A stretch of DNA of 20,034 bases from CAZVEV01 sp964625865 (GTDB lineage: Bacteria > Planctomycetota > Phycisphaerae > SM23-33), in assembly GCA_964625865.1 (NCBI GenBank), contig CAZVEV010000085.1, positions 1-20,034 on the forward strand, given 5' to 3'. Within the stretch, counting starts at the first letter, position 1. Every line of letters starts with the position of its first letter. This document shows, piece after piece, positions 1 through 6,936 of this stretch. A program made the position numbers and the translations under genes. The notes below the pieces were generated by a model, which saw nothing but the letters and a program-made list of their open reading frames with translations, made no database searches and had not been told where the DNA came from.

Positions 1-25
1 ACGCTGCCCCGCCAGAGAAACATCA

Positions 26-43
26 CAGGCCCGAATGGGCCTG
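26..43 (-). terminator. Hairpin after the PAS gene, possible terminator
   Basis: A perfect 7-bp stem (CAGGCCC / GGGCCTG) with a 4-base loop begins six bases after the stop codon of the PAS gene on the minus strand. It is followed there by a weak T-rich stretch (TGATGTTTCT), so it is a plausible but not strong intrinsic terminator. Its position argues that the PAS gene really ends here and is not cut by a sequencing error. Confidence 0.4.
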
Positions 44-48
44 AACGG

Positions 49-1662
49 TTACCTCACTTCGCTGGCCAGCAGGTCCTCCTCGGCCTTCTTGCGATCTGTG
101 ATATCCTCGATGATCCCCGCGATCCGCAGGAGTTGGCCCCCCTCGTCGCGAATGGGCACGGTCAGGTCGCTGACCCAGTGAATGCTGCCATCCGGATGGA
201 CGATACGATACGCCGCCTCCGTCGCCTGCCAGCCCGGAGAGGCCGGCTCCCACGTGTCGTCGGGATGAATCGCCTTTCGCCAGACGGCCGGGTCGCTCAG
301 CAAGGCCTCGACGTCCCGCCCGATGATTCGGGCGGCGGCAGGATTGGCGTAAAGCATCCTCTTGGTCCGCCCATCCTGGATCCACATGCCGTACCGGACG
401 TTTTCGGCGATCTGGCGGAACTGTTCTTCGCTACGGCGGAGGGCATCTGCGGCCTTCTTGTGCTCCGTCACGTCGCGGACGAACGCCACCGCCTCTGAGA
501 CGGTCTTGTCGGCAGTCCACATCGGCGAGAGAGAGACCTCCACCCAAAACGTGCCGCCGGGCAGCCGCAACTCGTATTCGTCGTAGGCCGGGCCTCCCGT
601 CTCGAAGACCTCTCGGATACGTGCGATACGCTGCTCAGCCTCGTCGGGCGGAAGGAAGTCCCGCAGATTGCTCCCGCGGACCTGCTCTGCGGATATGCCG
701 AACCTCTCGTCCATCGCAGGGCTGCCCCACGCCCCGGTGATCGTGCCCTCCCCATCGTACAGCACGATGCCCGTCTCCTGCAGCGACGAGAAGATCGCCC
801 GCAGGCGTTCCTCGCTCTGGTGGCGGTCCGCTTCGGCCTGATGACGCTCCGTGACGTCCAGGACGATGCCCTGGATGTGCGTTATCGTCCCCTCGTCGTC
901 CCGGATGATCAGATTCCTGTCCTCGACCCAGCGGACGGCGCCCGTTGCGTCGATCAGGCGGTATTCCTGGCTGAACATCGAGTCGCCCCGTTCGATGTGG
1001 GTGGCCACTTCCGCCTCGAGCCGCGGGACGTCCTGCGGATGTGTAACACCCGGCCAGGAAACGCGCCCTGACATGAAGTCCTCCGGCGTATAGCCGAACT
1101 GCCTGACGTTCTCCGAGACGAAATCCACGGGCCATTCGTTCGTGGGATCAGCCCGCCAGAGAAAGACAACGACGTGACTCCTGTTGATGATGGAATCGAG
1201 TTCTTCGAGTCGCGCCAGGGCACGGTCCTTCTCGCGCTCGGCCTGCTTGCGGGCCGTGATCTCGCGAATGATCATCACCACGCCGACAACCTGCCCTTCT
1301 CTGCGGACAGGCGTCTTGCGGGCTTCAAAGAACAGATCATGCCCGTCGACTCTCAGCGCCCGCTCGGTCGTTGTCGACTCGCCCGTGCGAAGGATGTGGT
1401 CGAGTTCATCGCGGATGTCGCTGGGGAGGAATGTGAAGGCACTGAACATGTCCTTGCCCACCACGTCGGTGTCCCAGCCCCATTGTTCGCACCAGCGCAG
1501 CAGGGTCGGGTTGACCGACAGGATGCGCAGGGACGAATCGACCACAAGGGTTGCTGCATCCAGAGCCTGCGTGACCTCGTGGCACAACTCGTTGGGATCG
1601 TCCGACAGGGGCGAGGCCCCGCCGGGCGACCCCGCCGGACGATCTGGTTGTGCATCGCTCAT
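49..1662 (-). CDS. Multi-PAS domain sensor protein without a visible output domain
   Basis: Protein of 537 residues made of four consecutive PAS/PAC units at about residues 27-143, 152-280, 284-410 and 411-535. Each ends in the PAC signature followed by a linker helix (EITARKQAE, DVTERHQAE, DVTEHKKAA, DITDRKKAE). PAS domains bind small ligands or cofactors and normally feed a histidine kinase, GGDEF or similar output, but here the protein stops right after the fourth linker (LLASEVR). There is no signal peptide or membrane segment, so it should be cytoplasmic. It could act through a separate kinase as a docking sensor. The reading frame is open from 1695, but a TGG-TAGAAT extended -10 overlaps that upstream ATG. 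The ATG at 1662 has AGGGA five bases ahead and gives a natural N-terminus (MSDAQPD), so I chose it. The family call is sure; the function is unknown. Confidence 0.9.
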   Translation of the reverse strand: MSDAQPDRPAGSPGGASPLSDDPNELCHEVTQALDAATLVVDSSLRILSVNPTLLRWCEQWGWDTDVVGKDMFSAFTFLPSDIRDELDHILRTGESTTTERALRVDGHDLFFEARKTPVRREGQVVGVVMIIREITARKQAEREKDRALARLEELDSIINRSHVVVFLWRADPTNEWPVDFVSENVRQFGYTPEDFMSGRVSWPGVTHPQDVPRLEAEVATHIERGDSMFSQEYRLIDATGAVRWVEDRNLIIRDDEGTITHIQGIVLDVTERHQAEADRHQSEERLRAIFSSLQETGIVLYDGEGTITGAWGSPAMDERFGISAEQVRGSNLRDFLPPDEAEQRIARIREVFETGGPAYDEYELRLPGGTFWVEVSLSPMWTADKTVSEAVAFVRDVTEHKKAADALRRSEEQFRQIAENVRYGMWIQDGRTKRMLYANPAAARIIGRDVEALLSDPAVWRKAIHPDDTWEPASPGWQATEAAYRIVHPDGSIHWVSDLTVPIRDEGGQLLRIAGIIEDITDRKKAEEDLLASEVR

Positions 1663-1693
1663 GCCTGTCCCTATCCTGCGCAGGTTACGGACC

Positions 1694-1699
1694 ATTCTA
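1694..1699 (-). promoter_or_regulatory. Extended -10 element of the PAS gene
   Basis: On the minus strand TGG-TAGAAT matches an extended -10 (TGnTAnAAT). No convincing -35 is seen. Transcription would start near 1687 and give a leader of about 25 bases that contains the AGGGA site before the ATG at 1662. Confidence 0.4.
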
Positions 1700-1763
1700 C
1701 CACACCCTGCCGACGTGCAGGGGTCTTTGTCTCTCCGCTGACGTGGAATCTGTCTGATCCCAA

Positions 1764-1775
1764 CCGATGCATCGG
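1764..1775. promoter_or_regulatory. 12-bp palindrome upstream of the pyk -10
   Basis: CCGATGCATCGG is a perfect 12-bp palindrome located where the -35 region of the pyruvate kinase promoter should be, and no recognisable -35 hexamer is present. A dimeric activator or repressor site is a reasonable inference, but a chance palindrome in GC-rich DNA is not excluded. Confidence 0.3.
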
Positions 1776-1789
1776 CGGCGCCGCGGGCG

Positions 1790-1795
1790 TATAAT
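1790..1795 (+). promoter_or_regulatory. -10 box of pyk, leaderless arrangement
   Basis: A perfect TATAAT lies seven bases before the ATGATG of pyruvate kinase. With the usual spacing the transcript would start at about 1802, at or within a base or two of the start codon. There is no room for a ribosome binding site, so the mRNA is predicted to be leaderless. Confidence 0.6.
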
Positions 1796-1802
1796 CCGCA
1801 CC

Positions 1803-3224
1803 ATGATGATTCGCACGAAGATACTGGCGACTATCGGGCCGGCCTGCGGCAGCGTCGAGACCATCACCGCTTTGGTACGGGCGGGATGCGACGCCTTCAG
1901 GATCAACTTCTCGCACGGCGACGACCGGCAGCGAGAGCAGTTCTTCCGCAACATTCGTCGCGTGGAGGCCGAGACGGGCAAGCCGCTGGCAATCGTCGCT
2001 GACCTGTGCGGGCCGAAGATCCGCACCGGCCCGATCGTCGGCGGGGGCGTGCTGCTGGTCGACGGGCAAGACCTGACCATCCAGCGCCAGGCCGTCGAGG
2101 GCAACGCCGAGCGGATATCAACCACGCTGAACGAACTGGTCGATGCCGCCGCCGTCGGCCAGACCATTCTCATGGACGATGGGAAACTCCGCCTCGAAGT
2201 CACGGCAACGCGCCCGCCGGATGAACTGTGCTGCCGCGTCGTCGTCGGCGGAATCCTGGCCAGCGGAAAGGGCGTCAACCTGCCCGAGACGGACCTGTCG
2301 CTGTCGGCCCTGACGGAGAAGGACCGGGCCGACGCGTCCTGGATTGCCTCCCACGACTTCGACTACGTCGCGCTGTCGTTCGTTCAGCGCCCCCAGGACA
2401 TCGGCGAACTGCGGGCCTTGCTCGCCGACGGCGCGTCGTCGGCGAAGATCATCGCCAAGATCGAAAAGCCCCAGGCCCTGGCGCAGATCGACGAGATCAT
2501 CGCCGCCGCCGACGCGATTATGGTCGCTCGCGGCGACCTGGGGGTGGAGATGGCCCTGCCGGCCGTGCCGGTGGCCCAGAAACGAATCGCCACCCTCTGC
2601 CGGAATGCGGGCACCTGCTGCATCATCGCCACCCAGATGCTCGAGTCGATGACGCACGCGCCGACGCCCACGCGAGCGGAGGTCTCCGACGTGGCCAACG
2701 CCGTCCTCGACCATGCTGACGCCGTGATGCTCTCGGGCGAGACCGCCGTCGGGAAATACCCCGCCGCGGCGGTGGGCATGATGAACAGCGTCGTCGCCAG
2801 CATCCAGGCGTACCACGACGAGGAGTTCATCCCGCGGCGCCGGGTGGCTGACAGGCCCGCCGAACTCGTCTGGTCGCTTGCCGAGGCCGTTCGAGAGATC
2901 GTGGCCTCCGATGACGTAGCGGCGGTGGCGGCTTTCACGATGACGGGCGCGACGGCGCAAGTCCTGGCCAAGAGCCGCCTGCCCTGTCCCGTGCTGGCCC
3001 TGTCGCCCAGGCTCGATACGGTGCGCGGGCTGTGCCTGTACTACGGGATCGAGTCGATCCAGGCTGATCTGCAGGAACACACGCGCGACGTGCTGGCCCT
3101 GGCCGAGTCGTTTGCCCGCGACCGGGGCATCGCCTCGCCGGGCCAGAAGATCGTCGTCGTCACCGGGCGCCCCCTTGGCACGGCCGGAATGGCCAATACG
3201 CTCGTGGTGCACACCGTGTCGTAG
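1803..3224 (+). CDS. pyk: Pyruvate kinase
   Basis: Makes pyruvate and ATP from phosphoenolpyruvate and ADP in the last step of glycolysis, in the cytoplasm. The 473-residue length is normal for bacterial enzymes. The N-terminal TKILATIGPA and INFSHG motifs, the AKIEKPQAL strand, the Mg/PEP-binding MVARGDLGVEM segment, TQMLESM, and MLSGETAVGKYP are all present in order. A C-terminal domain with the TGATAQVLAKSR segment (allosteric region) follows. The frame is open from an ATG at 1767, but that would add 12 basic residues (MHRRRRGRIIRT) absent from the family and would lie upstream of the predicted transcription start. The ATG at 1803 (MMIRTKI) is therefore preferred; the next ATG, at 1806, is also possible. 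The gene is monocistronic, divergent from the PAS gene, and followed by a probable terminator. Confidence 0.97.
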   Translation: MMIRTKILATIGPACGSVETITALVRAGCDAFRINFSHGDDRQREQFFRNIRRVEAETGKPLAIVADLCGPKIRTGPIVGGGVLLVDGQDLTIQRQAVEGNAERISTTLNELVDAAAVGQTILMDDGKLRLEVTATRPPDELCCRVVVGGILASGKGVNLPETDLSLSALTEKDRADASWIASHDFDYVALSFVQRPQDIGELRALLADGASSAKIIAKIEKPQALAQIDEIIAAADAIMVARGDLGVEMALPAVPVAQKRIATLCRNAGTCCIIATQMLESMTHAPTPTRAEVSDVANAVLDHADAVMLSGETAVGKYPAAAVGMMNSVVASIQAYHDEEFIPRRRVADRPAELVWSLAEAVREIVASDDVAAVAAFTMTGATAQVLAKSRLPCPVLALSPRLDTVRGLCLYYGIESIQADLQEHTRDVLALAESFARDRGIASPGQKIVVVTGRPLGTAGMANTLVVHTVS

Positions 3225-3240
3225 TCTTGCGGGGTGCCAC

Positions 3241-3300
3241 CCGCCGTGGGCGGCCAGACCCCAGGGGCGTTCAGAGAAAGCGGCCTGCGGGGTTTCTTTT
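3241..3300 (+). terminator. Probable intrinsic terminator after pyk
   Basis: A small hairpin CCGCC-GTG-GGCGG (3241-3253) is followed by a second stem in which ACCCCAGG (3258-3265) can pair with CCT-gc-GGGGT (3284-3293), leaving a two-base bulge. A T-rich run (TTTCTTTT, 3293-3300) follows directly. The orientation and distance fit termination of pyruvate kinase. Confidence 0.5.
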
Positions 3301-3379
3301 CGGCCGACGCCCTTGAGGGTGTCTTGGTGTGTTCAGGGCGGCCAAGGGGGCTTCAGACGCGTCAGCCGGGACGCTGGGG

Positions 3380-3883
3380 CTATTGGACGGTGAGCAGTTC
3401 TACGGTGTCGGCGGTGGTATTCAGCAGGGCGCAGGTCAACTCAGACCGCCCCCGCGGGGAGCGCAGGGCGCCGGGGCAGATCACGCGGACCGGTCCGACG
3501 CGGCGGTCGTCGGCGCGATGGGTGTGGCCGTGACAGACGTAGGGGAACTGGGCGCCGGAGACCAGTTCGTCCAGCAGGTGCGCGTCGTGGCCATGCGTGG
3601 CGACGAGAAACTGCCCGTCCTCGAGAGCGACTTCCACGGTGCGTCGGCTGAACGTTACAGAAGCCCCCGCCATCGTCGAGGCCAGTTCGGCCAGGTGACG
3701 GTCCATGTTGCCGGCCACCGCGTACGCGGCCACCGGTGCGGCGTTCAGCGCCTCGACGCACGCCGGCGTGCCGAGGTCGCCGCAATGCACGATGGCTTGA
3801 GCACCGCGGTCAGTGAGTACCTCGATCGCTCGGGTCAGCACGCCATGCCGTCCGTGTGAGTCCGAGACGATCCCTATCAGCAT
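3380..3883 (-). CDS. YfcE/MJ0936-type metallophosphoesterase
   Basis: Small (167-residue) cytoplasmic calcineurin-like phosphoesterase. The di-metal ligands are visible in order: D8 and H10 in the SDSHG motif, D36 in HCGD, N59 in GNMD, H97 in THGHD, and H120/H122 in the GHTH motif, followed by CPGALRSPRG. Family members such as YfcE hydrolyse phosphodiesters with divalent metal, and their natural substrates are mostly unknown. In-frame ATGs at 3952 and 3895 also exist. The ATG at 3883 starts directly at the first beta strand (MLIGIVSDSH), as in the family, and GGTGG lies a few bases upstream. It follows a membrane protein gene on the same strand after an 87-bp gap that contains a strong hairpin, so co-transcription is possible but uncertain. 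Confidence 0.9.
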   Translation of the reverse strand: MLIGIVSDSHGRHGVLTRAIEVLTDRGAQAIVHCGDLGTPACVEALNAAPVAAYAVAGNMDRHLAELASTMAGASVTFSRRTVEVALEDGQFLVATHGHDAHLLDELVSGAQFPYVCHGHTHRADDRRVGPVRVICPGALRSPRGRSELTCALLNTTADTVELLTVQ

Positions 3884-3908
3884 TTCGACCACCATCGTTT
3901 CCAAGCGT

Positions 3909-3939
3909 CGGGCCCTCCAGCGCGTTGCTCGAGGGCCCG
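3909..3939 (-). terminator. Hairpin between membrane-protein gene and phosphoesterase gene
   Basis: CGGGCCCTC pairs perfectly with GAGGGCCCG (9 bp, 13-base loop) in the gap between two minus-strand genes. No T-run follows on the minus strand (GACGCTTGG), so it may attenuate or protect an mRNA end rather than terminate outright. Confidence 0.4.
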
Positions 3940-3970
3940 TGTGACAATGCAATCCTGTCCGGCCGAGGGA

Positions 3971-5965
3971 CTACTCGGCGTCCTTGGTTTCCTCGCCTTC
4001 GTCTTCAGGCGCCGTTTCGTCGGCGTCGTCGGCGTCGGCGTCGTCGTCGGTCGGAGCGTCGTCGGCGGGAGCTTCCGCGTCGGCCGGTGTGTCCTGGGCC
4101 GGTGCCTCTTCCTCGGCCGGCGCTTCAGCGTCCTCCGCCGGTTCGGCGGCGATCTCTGTCGGCGGGAGGAAGTCGTCCTCTTCCTCGCCGACGTAGACTT
4201 CGTCGACGTCGGTGGCATCGACCTCGCGGCGGAGCAGGTAGTAGATCATCGTCATGCTGCTGGTGAAGTAGCTCAGCGCGAAGGCGGCCACCAGGGCCAC
4301 GATCAGGTACACCCAGGCCATGACCAGCAGTGCGCCAATGCTCTGCGGGGTGGTCATGGCCTCCAGGTTCCAGGTGTGGAGGTTCTGGAAGGTCGGGGCG
4401 GCCCAGAGGACGTCGATCTTGTCCGGGTCGGCGACCCCGGGCAGCGTCTCGCCCCCGGTCCAGACGGCGGCCTTGCAGAAACAGTGCGTCGCCGACAGGG
4501 CCAGGAAAGCGAAGAAGCGAACGAACACGTAGCAGAGCGTTCCGTGAACGAGTGCGGCACTGGCGTAGAGGACCGTCCGCCACGGGCGAGAGAAGATATA
4601 GGTGAAGCTTCGGCTCATGCCGTCGAAGCAGTCGGAGCCTTCGACCGCGATGGTGGGGTACATCAGCCCGGCCCCGGCGAGCAGGCCGATCAGCAGGAAG
4701 GCGATCAGCAGGCCCAGGAGGATGGCGAAGATGAACAGCAGGCCGACGATGAATGGGCCGATGACCGGGATGTTGGTCAGCAGGCCGCCACCCATGATCA
4801 GGACGCCCAGGGCCACTACGAAGGCCAGCGGCATCAGGGGAGCGGCGAAGAAGCTCAGGAACCTGCTCCGCGCGAACCGGATGGCCTCGGCGGGTGAGAT
4901 CTTCTCTTCGCGGGCGGCCTGCAGGGCCGCCACGCGGTGCATCGCCCCGCCGAACAGCGCCCAGATGGCCAGGGCCGCCAGCACGAGCAACACGCCGTAG
5001 AGCCAGTACTGCGAGAACAGCCACTGGATGCCCGCAATCAGCATCATCACCTCAATGATGAAGCCGGGCTTCTCACCCGGCCCGTCAGCCGTCGCCTCCG
5101 CCGCGGCCGGTACGCCGCCGCCTTTCTTCGCGTCGAGGTAGTCCGACAGCCCGGTCGAGATATTGCCCGTCAGCAGGGCACTGATCGCCGCCTTGAGATG
5201 CCGGCCTTCATATTCGACGAGGCTGTCGAATATCTTCCTTCCGCGAATGGACTTGACGGTCTGGTCGAAGTCCGTCTTGGTCTCCGTCAGGCCTCGAAGC
5301 GCAATCAGGCGGTCGCGGGACACGTTGTCCAGTGCTTCGTCCTTCTTGTCCTTGTCCATGTTGCCGTCATTGTCGATGGCTTTGCGGGCATTCTCATCAG
5401 CGGTATCAATCAGGCCGTCGATGCGATCGGCCACGCCGGTGAAGGTGCTCCTGGCTTCACTCAGGACCTCTGCCCAGTCCTCGTCGGCGGCCTTCATCAC
5501 CTCCGGGCGGTTGGGTCCCTCCCAGGCCTTTCCGCTTTCCTTGTCGGCCTGTTCGTTCTGTGTGGTGATGGCGCTGGCGAACGCCGTGGCGAAGTGTCCG
5601 CCGGCCGCTTCGGTATCGTTCAGCCCGCTCAGGAAACCCGCCAGGTTGCGCTTCTCGTAGGCCATCTTGACCCGCAGGTCGGCTACGACGTTGGGGCGGG
5701 CCTCAGCGATCGCGTCCTTCTTGTCGGCGAACTCGGCCGACGACATGGTCGCGTAGTCCTGGATTTCCGTCACGCCGGCGCGCTGGCCGGTCCAGTCGGC
5801 GATCTGGTCAAGCACCAGCCCGGTCGCGCAGACCAGGAAGATGGCGGCCAGCCCCAGGGCGAGCATCGAGATGTTCCTTGCCATCGCGCCGCTCTTGAAG
5901 ACCCGTGTGAACCCAAGAACCTCGCCCCAGTTAACTCGCGTTACGTCATTTCGATCATCGGCCAT
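3971..5965 (-). CDS. Large multi-pass membrane protein with acidic C-terminal tail, function unknown
   Basis: I do not recognise a named family. The 664-residue protein has a short cytoplasmic N-terminus, one membrane helix (about 32-52), and a charged helical region of roughly 240 residues predicted outside the membrane. A bundle of further hydrophobic segments follows between about 300 and 570. The sequence YPTIAVEGSDCFDGMSRSF between helices, followed by FSRPWR, looks like a conserved membrane-embedded motif. The last 85 or so residues are almost entirely Glu, Asp, Ala, Pro and Thr (ending EGEETKDAE), a flexible acidic tail. A degenerate EF-hand-like DNDGNMDKDKKDE lies near residues 193-205. 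The frame is open to 6010, but AGGAAAGGGA sits seven bases before the ATG at 5965, so I chose that start. The coding call is firm; the role is open. Confidence 0.8.
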   Translation of the reverse strand: MADDRNDVTRVNWGEVLGFTRVFKSGAMARNISMLALGLAAIFLVCATGLVLDQIADWTGQRAGVTEIQDYATMSSAEFADKKDAIAEARPNVVADLRVKMAYEKRNLAGFLSGLNDTEAAGGHFATAFASAITTQNEQADKESGKAWEGPNRPEVMKAADEDWAEVLSEARSTFTGVADRIDGLIDTADENARKAIDNDGNMDKDKKDEALDNVSRDRLIALRGLTETKTDFDQTVKSIRGRKIFDSLVEYEGRHLKAAISALLTGNISTGLSDYLDAKKGGGVPAAAEATADGPGEKPGFIIEVMMLIAGIQWLFSQYWLYGVLLVLAALAIWALFGGAMHRVAALQAAREEKISPAEAIRFARSRFLSFFAAPLMPLAFVVALGVLIMGGGLLTNIPVIGPFIVGLLFIFAILLGLLIAFLLIGLLAGAGLMYPTIAVEGSDCFDGMSRSFTYIFSRPWRTVLYASAALVHGTLCYVFVRFFAFLALSATHCFCKAAVWTGGETLPGVADPDKIDVLWAAPTFQNLHTWNLEAMTTPQSIGALLVMAWVYLIVALVAAFALSYFTSSMTMIYYLLRREVDATDVDEVYVGEEEDDFLPPTEIAAEPAEDAEAPAEEEAPAQDTPADAEAPADDAPTDDDADADDADETAPEDEGEETKDAE

Positions 5966-6092
5966 TGCTTGATCCCTTTCCTGCTGACCCGCCAAGGGTA
6001 CGTCCAACACTACTCGAACGGCGAAGTGCGTCTTGTCGACTCTGAGTCATCCGGTGCCGGTCCCCGCTGGGCCGACACCCCTTATGTGTGGA

Positions 6093-6120
6093 ATTATATC
6101 CCGCGCTGAGGGCCGTGCAA
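6093..6120 (-). promoter_or_regulatory. Promoter of the membrane-protein gene
   Basis: On the minus strand TTGCAC (6115-6120) and a perfect TATAAT (6093-6098) are separated by 16 bp. The transcript would start near 6086 and carry a leader of about 120 bases before the ATG at 5965. The -35 matches only its first three positions, so the call rests mainly on the -10. Confidence 0.55.
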
Positions 6121-6262
6121 AGCTTTTCCCCGGCCCGGAGGGGACGATTCTTGCGCCTGTATTCCACTGCGGGGTCGCTTCGACGTGCTCGGCGCGTAGA
6201 ATGGATAGAGTTCGATGCGACCAGGCGGCGAGTATGACTCGGGGCTTTGTAAGGAATGTGAT

Positions 6263-6730
6263 ATGGACATGACGCTGACCGGCGAAGACGTATTGAAGAT
6301 GGCGATGGACATGGAAGAGACGGGCAGGCTGTTCTACGAGGCGTTGGCCGACGGCACGGACGACCCTCGCGCCGTCGATCTGTTCCGCATGCTGGCCACC
6401 GCGGAGGTCAGCCACCACGCGACGTTCAAGAAGATGTACGAGTCCCTGCTGGCCGGTCGGTCGTCGGTGCGCTGGTCGGACACGCGGGCCAACGAGTTTC
6501 ACCGGCTGGTCAAGGAGAACATCCAGCCGACGCCCGCCGACGTGCGGAAGGTGGCGATGGGGGGCGACCTGACCGCCGCGATCGCCCTCGCGCGGAAGAT
6601 GGAGCAGGACGCCATCCGTTTCTACACGCAGATGATCGACGCGGTGGACGCCGAGTCCGTCGACACCGTAAAGGCGATCGTCAAGTCAGAGGAGTCTCAC
6701 CTGAGAGACCTCGTCGCCTTCGCGTGGTAG
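6263..6730 (+). CDS. Ferritin-like/rubrerythrin-type di-iron protein
   Basis: A 155-residue four-helix-bundle protein with the full set of predicted di-iron ligands: E18 (MEETGRLFY), E48 and H51 (ExxH in AEVSHH), E114 (MEQDAIRFY), and E143 and H146 (ExxH in SEESH). The first and third helices carry the same pattern, ME-x-x-[GA]-x-x-FY, showing the internal pseudo-symmetry of the superfamily. No rubredoxin-type CxxC pairs are present, so it is an erythrin-like domain alone, not a full rubrerythrin. Likely roles are peroxide reduction or iron handling in the cytoplasm. The ATG at 6263 has TAAGG about eight bases ahead; an upstream in-frame ATG at 6215 would add an unrelated 16-residue N-terminus. 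The gene stands alone, convergent with the sulfatase, and its stop codon touches a tandem octamer array. Confidence 0.88.
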   Translation: MDMTLTGEDVLKMAMDMEETGRLFYEALADGTDDPRAVDLFRMLATAEVSHHATFKKMYESLLAGRSSVRWSDTRANEFHRLVKENIQPTPADVRKVAMGGDLTAAIALARKMEQDAIRFYTQMIDAVDAESVDTVKAIVKSEESHLRDLVAFAW

Positions 6731-6785
6731 ACTGGTTGACTGGTTAACTAGTTAACTGGTGGACTGGTTGATTGGTGGATTGGTA
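6730..6785 (+). repeat. Seven tandem octamers abutting the ferritin-like gene stop
   Basis: Seven consecutive 8-bp units of consensus [GA]A[CT]TGGT[TG] run without gaps, the first beginning on the last base of the TAG stop. Units vary by transition or G/T changes; one reads AACTAGTT. The array contains a 14-bp palindrome, GTTAACTAGTTAAC (6743-6756). The same unit occurs in reverse at 6913-6936. Confidence 0.85.
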
Positions 6786-6820
6786 ACGGCGGGAAGCGCG
6801 CGGTGAGCGTTGAAGTCCAT

Positions 6821-6844
6821 GTTTAGCGGGCGAGCTTGCTCGCC
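6821..6844 (+). repeat. GTTTAGCG-hairpin element, copy 1
   Basis: GTTTAGCG is followed directly by GGCGAGC-TT-GCTCGCC, a perfect 7-bp stem. A second copy with the same leader and a different but still perfect stem is at 8482-8507. It lies in the 204-bp gap between two convergent genes, between the octamer arrays. Confidence 0.6.
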
Positions 6845-6912
6845 GTGTTCCCGTTCGATTTACGTAGCGTGCTCGTTGCTCTTCGTTCTCCCGATGCGCG
6901 TCGGATCCCTCT

Positions 6913-6936
6913 TACCAGTCAACCAATCAACCAATC
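6913..6936 (-). repeat. Three inverted octamers overlapping the sulfatase stop
   Basis: Read on the minus strand these are GATTGGTT, GATTGGTT and GACTGGTA, the same unit as the array at 6730-6785 but in opposite orientation. The array includes the first two bases of the sulfatase stop codon (TGA, minus strand 6937-6935). Both arrays end on their inner side in GGTAA. Confidence 0.8.

Noticed and set aside
3984..4196. Plus-strand Ser/Ala-rich small frame as a low-complexity gene
   Set aside because: It is the reverse complement of the Asp/Glu/Ala-rich tail of the membrane protein; codon periodicity produces the open frame.
5341..5385. EF-hand calcium site in the membrane protein
   Set aside because: The DNDGNMDKDKKDE stretch lacks an acidic residue at loop position 1, so calcium binding is not supported.
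6197..6202. TAGAAT as the -10 of the ferritin-like gene
   Set aside because: No -35-like hexamer lies 15-19 bp upstream and no extended -10 is present, so the promoter of this gene remains unassigned.
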